Shown here in pieces: positions 1 to 4,353 of a DNA stretch of 6,121 bases. The position numbers were made by a program, and so were the translations under genes. Location: positions 1 through 6,121 of the forward strand of contig CANJPN010000391.1 in the NCBI GenBank assembly GCA_947475855.1, written 5' to 3'. The notes beneath the pieces were generated by a model, which made no database searches, was not told the DNA's origin, and worked only from the letters and a program-made list of their open reading frames with translations. Position 1 is the first letter of the stretch; the number at the start of each line of letters is the position of its first letter. Source of the DNA: Bradyrhizobiaceae bacterium. GTDB lineage: Bacteria; Pseudomonadota; Alphaproteobacteria; Rhizobiales; Hyphomicrobiaceae.

Positions 1-774
1 GCGTACGGCGCGGATCGCAGTCGCGTATTCGTAACGGGCCTGTCCGCCGGTGGCGCCATGGCGAACGTCATGTTGGCTACCTATCCGGATACGTTTGCGG
101 CAGGCGCCATCATCGCGGGGCTTCCCTATGGCACCGCCGGGTCGGTGCACGAGGCGTTCAGCGCCATGTTCACCGATCAGCAGCATGCTCCGCAAGATCT
201 CGGTGACCGCGTGCGATCGGCATCACCATCTCCCGGCCCCTGGCCACGCATCTCTATTTGGCACGGCACGGCCGATCAGATCGTGCGGCCAAGCAATGCC
301 GATCTTATCGCCAAGCAATGGGCAGACGTGCACGGTCTCGGCGTCGATCCCTCGTTCGACGGGCGACATGGAAGCTTTGCCCGGCGTCTCTGGAATGATG
401 CCGCGGGGAACATCGTGATCGAGGCTTTCTCGATTCCAGGCATGGCTCACGGGGTGCCGATCGATGCGTCGGCAGGCAACGCCAGTTTCGGCTCGCCAGG
501 TCCGTTCTTTCTCGATGCGGGCATCTCCTCGACCGAGCATATCGCAGGGTTCTGGGGGCTGGGTGAGGTCGCTCTTCAAGGTGTCCGGGGTGACGCGTCA
601 GCCGAGACCAAGGATGCCAATCCCAACCCTGACGCCGCCCATCAGCCCAGCAATGTCGCCGACATGATCACGGCGGCGTTCAAGGCCGCGGGCCTGCCAC
701 ACGGGCCCAATCCGACTGGAGTTCACGCGTCGATTGTCGAGGCGGCGTTGAAGGCGGCCGGACTCAAGCGATGA
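1..774 (+). CDS. PHB-depolymerase-family esterase (LpqC-like), C-terminal part, 5' truncated
   Basis: This is the 3' portion of an alpha/beta-hydrolase of the esterase/PHB-depolymerase type (COG3509/Esterase_phd). The frame is open from base 1, so the start lies outside the window; the ATG at 58 is inside the active-site helix and is not a start. There are 257 visible residues. The nucleophile elbow GLSAGG places Ser at codon 43-45. HGTADQIV gives the acid Asp at 274-276, and GMAHGVP gives the His at 448-450, so the catalytic triad is complete and correctly ordered. Family members hydrolyse short polyhydroxyalkanoate oligomers or other ester bonds such as feruloyl or acetyl esters; many are secreted, but the N-terminus is not visible here. 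The last 60 or so residues form a tail after a Pro/Asn/Asp-rich linker, with two copies of an AA-x-KAAGL helix. The gene converges on the RidA gene, 50 bp away. The family call is firm; the substrate is unknown. Confidence 0.9.
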   Translation, partial: AYGADRSRVFVTGLSAGGAMANVMLATYPDTFAAGAIIAGLPYGTAGSVHEAFSAMFTDQQHAPQDLGDRVRSASPSPGPWPRISIWHGTADQIVRPSNADLIAKQWADVHGLGVDPSFDGRHGSFARRLWNDAAGNIVIEAFSIPGMAHGVPIDASAGNASFGSPGPFFLDAGISSTEHIAGFWGLGEVALQGVRGDASAETKDANPNPDAAHQPSNVADMITAAFKAAGLPHGPNPTGVHASIVEAALKAAGLKR

Positions 775-779
775 GTTTC

Positions 780-818
780 TGAAGCGCTGAACATCCCAGA
801 TGATGATCAGCGAGTTCA
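780..818. terminator. Imperfect stem-loop between convergent esterase and RidA genes
   Basis: The 50-bp convergent gap holds an inverted repeat. CGCTGA at 785-790 pairs with TCAGCG at 807-812, and TGAA at 780-783 pairs with TTCA at 815-818 across a small internal loop; the apical loop is 16 nt. There is no T-run on either side, so a classical intrinsic terminator is not proven. The position at the 3' ends of two converging genes is the main argument for a bidirectional terminator or 3'-end stabilising hairpin. Confidence 0.3.
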
Positions 819-824
819 GGCACG

Positions 825-1205
825 TCACTCTTGGACCACCGCCAGGAAATCGCATTGGATCAGCACGCCGGGCTCCATTTCCATCACGCACACTTGGCGC
901 GCGGGCATGGATTGGCGATCGGGAAACATCTTTACCCACTCGGCATTGATCGGCTTTCGGTCGATCTTTTCCACCCAGATCGTGATCTTGAGAATGTCCT
1001 CCACCCGCGCCCCACCTTTTTCGACGCAACGCTTCACATGCGAGAACATCAGCGCACACTGCTCCTCGATCGTCGGCGGCAGCTTGCCGCTGGCAGGATC
1101 GGTGCCGCGGATGAAGCCCGATGCGATCATGTTGCCGATACGGCTGGCATTGGGTATCGGGCTCGCATGCGCGAACTCGTCGATGTTGATGCTGCGGCGA
1201 TTCAT
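825..1205 (-). CDS. RidA/YjgF/YER057c/UK114-family protein
   Basis: The 126-residue product has the usual length of a single-domain Rid protein. Canonical RidA is a cytosolic trimer that hydrolyses reactive 2-aminoacrylate and other enamines or imines. Relatives act in ring-cleavage and pyrimidine or aromatic amine catabolism. Visible family features are the N-terminal SGFIRGTDPASGKLP stretch, the helix EEQCALMFSHVKRCVEKGGARVEDILKITIWV, and the C-terminal PARQVCVMEM strand. Arg103 in PAR aligns with the key Arg105 of E. coli RidA, whereas the position of Glu120 appears to be Gln117 (IQCD). The function may therefore differ from standard 2-aminoacrylate deaminase; this alignment was done by eye. 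The ATG at 1205 has GGAG about 11 nt upstream (complement of 1217-1220). The gene is transcribed away from the ModA-like gene and converges on the esterase. Its presence fits a nitrogenous or aromatic catabolic setting, but this is inferred. Confidence 0.9.
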   Translation of the reverse strand: MNRRSINIDEFAHASPIPNASRIGNMIASGFIRGTDPASGKLPPTIEEQCALMFSHVKRCVEKGGARVEDILKITIWVEKIDRKPINAEWVKMFPDRQSMPARQVCVMEMEPGVLIQCDFLAVVQE

Positions 1206-1237
1206 GCGGCTTTTAACTCCGGGTCTGCTTCCTCGTA

Positions 1238-1266
1238 ATGACGCTCGAACGCTTCGAGCTTATACT
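1238..1266 (+). promoter_or_regulatory. Candidate sigma70-type promoter for the ModA-like/Bug operon
   Basis: A -35-like ATGACG at 1238-1243 (4/6 to TTGACA) is followed by exactly 17 nt and then TATACT at 1261-1266 (5/6 to TATAAT). Transcription would start near 1273, giving a leader of about 45 nt before the ATG at 1319. The whole spacer is occupied by the inverted repeat at 1243-1259. The spacing and -10 are good; the assignment is from sequence match alone, and GC-rich alphaproteobacterial promoters often deviate from this consensus. Confidence 0.5.
1243..1259. promoter_or_regulatory. Perfect 7-3-7 palindrome, likely repressor operator
   Basis: GCTCGAA at 1243-1249 and TTCGAGC at 1253-1259 are exact reverse complements separated by CGC. 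The 17-bp site lies between the proposed -35 and -10, where a bound dimeric regulator would block RNA polymerase; it is also upstream of the divergent RidA gene. The length and symmetry suit a GntR, MarR or LacI-type dimer, but no regulator is encoded in this window, so the cognate protein is unknown. Confidence 0.5.
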
Positions 1267-1318
1267 GCCGCCAACATGTGGTGGCCACAACCGCCTGCGC
1301 CAATCAGAGGAAGCGTTC

Positions 1319-2032
1319 ATGCCTGAAGTGTCCAATCCTGTCGTCGTGCTCTCGGCGGGCGCAGTTGAGTATGTGATCCGCCAACTCGGCCGCCGTTTCA
1401 CGGAAGACAACGGCACGCCGCTCGAATTCACTTTCCGCACGATAGCCGGCGTCAAGAAGCTGCTCGTCGAAGGGGTCAAGGCGGATATCGTCGTCGGCAC
1501 CAGCGGCGCGATTCGAGAGATGGAAGTGGCCGGTACGCTCGTCGCAGGAACCAGCACCGAAATCGGCAGCACTGAAACCGGCATGTGCGTCAGGCAAGGC
1601 GCGAAAATCCCCGATATCTCGACGCCCGAAAAGTTGCGCGATCTCCTCTCGGGTGCACGTTCCGTTGCCTACAGCGATCCCAAGGTCGGCGGCTCATCGG
1701 GCATCTATCTCGTCGCCTTCATGGACCGTATGGGAATCCTCGCTGACGTGCAGAAGAAGTCCGTACTCTGCAAGAACGGCGAAGACATCGTGCGCGCGGT
1801 GGCGAGCGGTGAAGCCGAGGTCGGCTCCACTTTCGTCAGCGAGTTTCCGCTGGCCACCGGCATTACTTCGGCCGGCGCTATTCCCTTGGCATTCGGCAAT
1901 GCGACATCCTATGCCGCGGCGCTCTTGAAATCCGGCAGCAACTCGGACGCCTCGCGCCGCTTCCTCGCGAGTTTGCGCGCCGCTGAGCATCGCACCATCT
2001 GGTCCAGCAACGGCTTCCAGCCCGCCGCTTGA
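1319..2032 (+). CDS. ModA-like substrate-binding-domain protein without signal peptide
   Basis: The product is 237 residues with the two-lobed type-2 periplasmic-binding-protein look of the ModA/SBP_bac_11 group. An N-terminal VVLSAGAVEYVIRQLGRRF strand-helix is followed by a GVKKLLVEGVKADIVVGTSGAIREM segment (ModA has the same 'A-D-V-V-I/S' arrangement). Next come a SVAYSDPKVGGSSGIYLVAFMDRMGI hinge region and a C-terminal ASRRFLASLRAAEHRTIWSSNGFQP tail resembling the ModA 'FL..L.S......F...GF.P' end. ATG 1319 is chosen because AGAGGA at 1306-1311 lies 7 nt upstream. An in-frame ATG at 1238 exists, but it overlaps the proposed promoter and has no good ribosome site. From either start there is no hydrophobic signal segment, so export is not apparent. 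No ModB/ModC genes are nearby. It may be a cytoplasmic sensor or binding protein rather than a transporter receptor. The next gene begins 49 bp downstream. The fold call is fairly sure; the ligand is unknown. Confidence 0.8.
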   Translation: MPEVSNPVVVLSAGAVEYVIRQLGRRFTEDNGTPLEFTFRTIAGVKKLLVEGVKADIVVGTSGAIREMEVAGTLVAGTSTEIGSTETGMCVRQGAKIPDISTPEKLRDLLSGARSVAYSDPKVGGSSGIYLVAFMDRMGILADVQKKSVLCKNGEDIVRAVASGEAEVGSTFVSEFPLATGITSAGAIPLAFGNATSYAAALLKSGSNSDASRRFLASLRAAEHRTIWSSNGFQPAA

Positions 2033-2067
2033 GTCACGCCGCGACACGATCCGGCCAGAAGTCGACA

Positions 2068-2074
2068 AGGGGAG
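2068..2074 (+). promoter_or_regulatory. Ribosome binding site fixing the Bug-protein start
   Basis: AGGGGAG ends 7 nt before ATG 2082, which is standard spacing. It supports this start over downstream alternatives and keeps the full signal peptide in the product. Confidence 0.7.
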
Positions 2075-2081
2075 ATCGCTG

Positions 2082-3074
2082 ATGTTGAAGCCGCGAACGC
2101 GCATATTGCCGGCGGTCGCGTCGAGCTTGGTGGCCGCGCTCGCCATTTCGGATGTGGGTGTGGCCCAGCAAGTCGCAACCTATCCCACAAAGCCCATCAA
2201 TCTGACCATCGCACTTGCAGCAGGCGGTGCAGCCGACATCATCGGCCGCGCGGTTGGCCAGAAGCTGCATGAGCGATGGGGCCAGCCGGTTGTTATCGAG
2301 AACAAGGGCGGCGCCAACACCCAGGTCGCGACGTCGCAGTTCATCCGCTCCGCGCCCGATGGCTACAACTTGCTGCTGACCGCCGAGCACACGTTCACAG
2401 TCAATCCAACGCTCTATGAAAAGCTCGCCTATGATCCAAAGAAGGACTTCACGCCCATCAGCGGCTTGATCACGATCTCGCAGGCTCTCGTGATGCACCC
2501 GTCAATTCAGGCGAAGTCTGTCTCCGAACTCGTCATATTGTCGAAAGAGAAGCCACTCACGTATGCGAGCCTCGGCGCGGGCTCAGGCCCCCACCTCAGC
2601 ATGGTGATGCTGCAACAGATGAGCGGACTGAAGGCCGAACCCGTCCAGTACCGTGGCGGCGGCCCTGCACTAGCCGATGTGATCGCAGGGCACGTGCCAT
2701 TGCTGTTTGTCGCAACCGGCCTCGTTGTCGAGCCGTGGCGCGGTGGACAAGTGAAGCTGCTCGGCGTCGGTGCCGAGCGCCGGCTTCCCGAGATCCCTGA
2801 TCTTCCTGCCATCGAGGAAACGCTGCCCGGCTTTCGCGCGAGCGTGTGGTTCGGTCTCGTCGGACCCGGCGACATGCCTCGCGAAATCGTCGACCGGCTC
2901 AACGGCGCAATTCAGCAAATCATCGCTGAACCCGAGTTCCACAAGCGCTTCATGGCTCCAAATTACTTCGAACCGATCCCTGGCGATGCGACGGCCTTCT
3001 CTGCCAAGATCAAGGCCGACGCCTCCCGCTGGGAAAAAGTCATCAAGGAAGCCGGCCTCAAGGTGAAGGGCTGA
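2082..3074 (+). CDS. Bug/TctC-family tripartite tricarboxylate transporter substrate-binding protein
   Basis: The product is 330 residues, the typical length for Bug receptors. These are periplasmic proteins that clamp a carboxylated ligand and hand it to a TctA/TctB membrane pair. A Sec signal peptide is evident: basic KPRTR, hydrophobic residues about 8-22, and likely cleavage after Ala28 (VGVA/QQ). Mature-domain hallmarks follow: YPTKPI at 34-39, AGGAADIIGR at 47-56 (family PGGxxDxxxR, with Pro replaced by Ala), ENKGGANTQVATSQFIRSAPDGY, and KLAYDPKKDFTPIS. Further on are a GSGPHLSM ligand loop, the YRGGGPALADVIAGHV motif, and the C-terminal GLVGPGDMPREIVDRLN segment. The stop is 55 bp from the convergent amidohydrolase. 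No tctA or tctB is in the window, so this is either an orphan receptor sharing membrane parts encoded elsewhere or a signalling receptor. It is likely in an operon with the ModA-like gene. The ligand, probably an organic or aromatic acid, cannot be read from sequence. Confidence 0.93.
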   Translation: MLKPRTRILPAVASSLVAALAISDVGVAQQVATYPTKPINLTIALAAGGAADIIGRAVGQKLHERWGQPVVIENKGGANTQVATSQFIRSAPDGYNLLLTAEHTFTVNPTLYEKLAYDPKKDFTPISGLITISQALVMHPSIQAKSVSELVILSKEKPLTYASLGAGSGPHLSMVMLQQMSGLKAEPVQYRGGGPALADVIAGHVPLLFVATGLVVEPWRGGQVKLLGVGAERRLPEIPDLPAIEETLPGFRASVWFGLVGPGDMPREIVDRLNGAIQQIIAEPEFHKRFMAPNYFEPIPGDATAFSAKIKADASRWEKVIKEAGLKVKG

Positions 3075-3089
3075 TCTCAACTCCGCAGG

Positions 3090-3116
3090 GCTGGGTCAAA
3101 CGGAGTGCGACCCGGC
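3090..3116. terminator. Stem-loop between convergent Bug and amidohydrolase genes
   Basis: GCTGGGTC at 3090-3097 pairs with GACCCGGC at 3109-3116 (one T-G wobble) around an 11-nt loop. A competing stem, ACTCCG at 3080-3085 with CGGAGT at 3101-3106, overlaps it. The location between two converging stops suggests a bidirectional terminator. It lacks a clear T-run, so function is uncertain. Confidence 0.4.
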
Positions 3117-3119
3117 ACC

Positions 3120-3129
3120 AGACCGGTCT
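3120..3129. repeat. 10-bp perfect palindrome abutting the amidohydrolase stop
   Basis: AGACCGGTCT is fully self-complementary and sits directly against the amidohydrolase stop codon (complement of 3130-3132). It could add to 3'-end structure or be chance; a palindrome this short is weak evidence on its own. Confidence 0.3.
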
Positions 3130-4167
3130 TCAAATCCCGAGCAACCGCTTCGTATTGCCACCCGCCAGCATCGCTTGGCCCGCTGCGTCGAGGCCGCTTG
3201 CCTCCATCGCTTTCTGCAAACGCGCCGGAACGTCTTTCTCGACCACGATCGGCCAATCGGTCCCCATCAGCACGTGATCCGCGCCGAGCAGCGCGACCAC
3301 GCTGGAAACCAGCGCGGGATGCAGTCCCATCGTGTCGATGTAGACGTGTCGCCGCTTGTCGGCCGGCGCGTCCGCGCGAATGTTCATGCCAGCGCCGAAA
3401 CCGCCGGCCATCAACACGCCGCCGATCGCCAGCGTTGTCACGACGACATTGAGCTTCGGCACTTTCTCGAACACGCCACCTTCGAGCATCGCGATCATCG
3501 ATGCGGAATTGATCGTCGCGCGCGCCAAGCGAATGCCGTTCCTGCCGTGCTTCTTGAAGCGCTCGTGCATCTGCGGATCGGTGACGGGATGTACGAACAC
3601 CGGCACGCCGAGTTCCGCCGCTGCCTGCAATGTCGGCCGCGCCTCATCGGCGTCGAGCAGCATCCCGCGTGAACCGCTTTCGACAAACACACCGCGCAGC
3701 CCGAGCTGCTTCACCGCGCGCTGCAATTCCTTGGCGGATGCTTCGCCGGCGAAAGCGTCTACGGTCGCCATGCCATAAAGCTTGCCTTTATGACGCGTCT
3801 GCAGATCCGCCATCGCGTCGTTGATCTTCTGGTGCGTACCCGCCGCGACCTTGCCGTCCTTATCTTCGAGGAACGCGGTTGGGGTGTTGATAACACGGGC
3901 ATCGATCCCGGCCTCCCCGATGGATCCGACAAGCGCGCCTTCGTCCGTCATGTTCCGCTTCAGAAGATCGCCCGCCGGCCCGCTCGAAGTACCGGTCGCC
4001 GTCATCGCGAACTTCGAACCGACGAAATGATTGTGAAAATCGATGATGCCGGGTTTGGCCTGCGCTTGCGAAGTCCCCGACGGCAATCCGCCAGCGGCAG
4101 CCATGATGCCCGCTCCAGCGGCCAGAACCCCACGCCGCCCGATTGCAGTCCCGCCTGACTTCGCCAT
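3130..4167 (-). CDS. Tat-exported amidohydrolase-2 / ACMSD-like family protein
   Basis: The product is 345 residues. It opens with a twin-arginine signal: GRRGVLAAGAG at 10-20, a hydrophobic stretch to about 28, and AQA/K cleavage near residue 37, implying folding and metal loading before export to the periplasm. The mature domain is an amidohydrolase-2 TIM barrel, the family of aminocarboxymuconate-semialdehyde decarboxylase and related metal-dependent decarboxylases and hydrolases. Metal ligands are visible as IIDFHNH (His45, His47), VFVHP (His193) and GTDWP (Asp304). The strand normally ending in a conserved catalytic His (PKLxVVxxH) reads PKLNVVVTTLAIGG here, with Thr245 at the His position, so chemistry may differ from ACMSD. 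The frame stays open upstream to 4659, but ATG 4167 is clearly the start: GGAGGAA (complement of 4172-4178) precedes it and the Tat motif follows directly. The gene is divergent from the acyl-CoA dehydrogenase and convergent with the Bug gene. The substrate is unknown; an aromatic or carboxylate substrate fits the neighbours. Confidence 0.88.
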   Translation of the reverse strand: MAKSGGTAIGRRGVLAAGAGIMAAAGGLPSGTSQAQAKPGIIDFHNHFVGSKFAMTATGTSSGPAGDLLKRNMTDEGALVGSIGEAGIDARVINTPTAFLEDKDGKVAAGTHQKINDAMADLQTRHKGKLYGMATVDAFAGEASAKELQRAVKQLGLRGVFVESGSRGMLLDADEARPTLQAAAELGVPVFVHPVTDPQMHERFKKHGRNGIRLARATINSASMIAMLEGGVFEKVPKLNVVVTTLAIGGVLMAGGFGAGMNIRADAPADKRRHVYIDTMGLHPALVSSVVALLGADHVLMGTDWPIVVEKDVPARLQKAMEASGLDAAGQAMLAGGNTKRLLGI

Positions 4168-4171
4168 GTTG

Positions 4172-4178
4172 TTCCTCC
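4172..4178 (-). promoter_or_regulatory. Strong ribosome binding site of the amidohydrolase
   Basis: The complement reads GGAGGAA, ending 4 nt before the ATG at 4167. It decides the start against the long open frame upstream. Confidence 0.8.
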
Positions 4179-4200
4179 GCGCTGATGTTGTTGTTCCGTC

Positions 4201-4222
4201 ATGGCCCGTGCAGACGGGCCAT
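4201..4222. promoter_or_regulatory. Perfect 9-4-9 inverted repeat, operator or leader hairpin
   Basis: ATGGCCCGT at 4201-4209 and ACGGGCCAT at 4214-4222 are exact reverse complements around GCAG. Outer arms CCGT (4196-4199) and ACGG (4225-4228) extend the symmetry with a 1/2-nt bulge. On the amidohydrolase side the repeat lies 34 nt upstream of the start codon. It can therefore act either as a dimeric-regulator operator in DNA or as a GC-rich hairpin in the amidohydrolase leader RNA. No regulator gene is present in the window. Confidence 0.55.
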
Positions 4223-4353
4223 CCACGGCTCTTCGATAGCGGCGTGCGATGGTCGGAAACGCTACTTCCGAAGCGGCAGCCTCCGCAAGTCCTGTAGCTT
4301 CCGCGCTGCTCGCGTCGTAGCTTGGCTCGATCTCCTGCCAACCGAGTTTCATC

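Larger units (their letters stand above)
1206..1318. promoter_or_regulatory. Divergent intergenic control region between ridA-like and ModA-like genes
   Basis: This 113-bp gap lies between two divergently oriented starts and must hold both promoters unless they are read from elsewhere. Besides the promoter and palindrome listed separately, it contains a short self-complementary octamer GTGGCCAC at 1281-1288, which would fall in the leader of the rightward transcript. For the leftward RidA gene the best -10 candidate is TATAAG (complement of 1259-1264), overlapping the rightward -10; its -35 is weak (TGGCCA, complement of 1282-1287). The shared TATA stretch suggests the two promoters may compete, but only the rightward one looks convincing. 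Confidence 0.5.
4168..4353. promoter_or_regulatory. Divergent control region between amidohydrolase and acyl-CoA dehydrogenase
   Basis: This 186-bp gap separates two divergent genes and should carry both promoters. I cannot pick convincing -35/-10 pairs. Notable content is the inverted repeat at 4201-4222, a small 9-bp palindrome CTTCCGAAG (4265-4273), and a tandem-like direct repeat near the amidohydrolase start: GGAACAACAACAT (complement of 4185-4197) and GGAACAACAT (complement of 4166-4175). The acyl-CoA dehydrogenase start has only a weak GAG at 4344-4346 as ribosome site. Confidence 0.5.

Noticed and set aside
598..1059. Long minus-strand open frame overlapping the esterase end and RidA gene
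   Set aside because: It is an out-of-frame shadow in GC-rich DNA with an Arg/Gly-rich product and no recognisable motif.
1238..1318. Upstream start at 1238 for the ModA-like gene
   Set aside because: The added 27 residues show no signal peptide or homology-like pattern, the start codon overlaps the proposed -35 box, and the ATG at 1319 has a good ribosome site.
3175..4158. Several plus-strand open frames opposite the amidohydrolase
   Set aside because: Their products are Arg/Ala/Pro/His-rich low-complexity translations typical of antisense frames; the minus strand carries a complete family protein.
4231..4273. Interrupted inverted repeat CTTCG...TAGC / GCTA...CGAAG in the second divergent gap
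   Set aside because: Arms are short and broken with a 20-nt loop; it is not distinguishable from chance beside the perfect repeat at 4201-4222.
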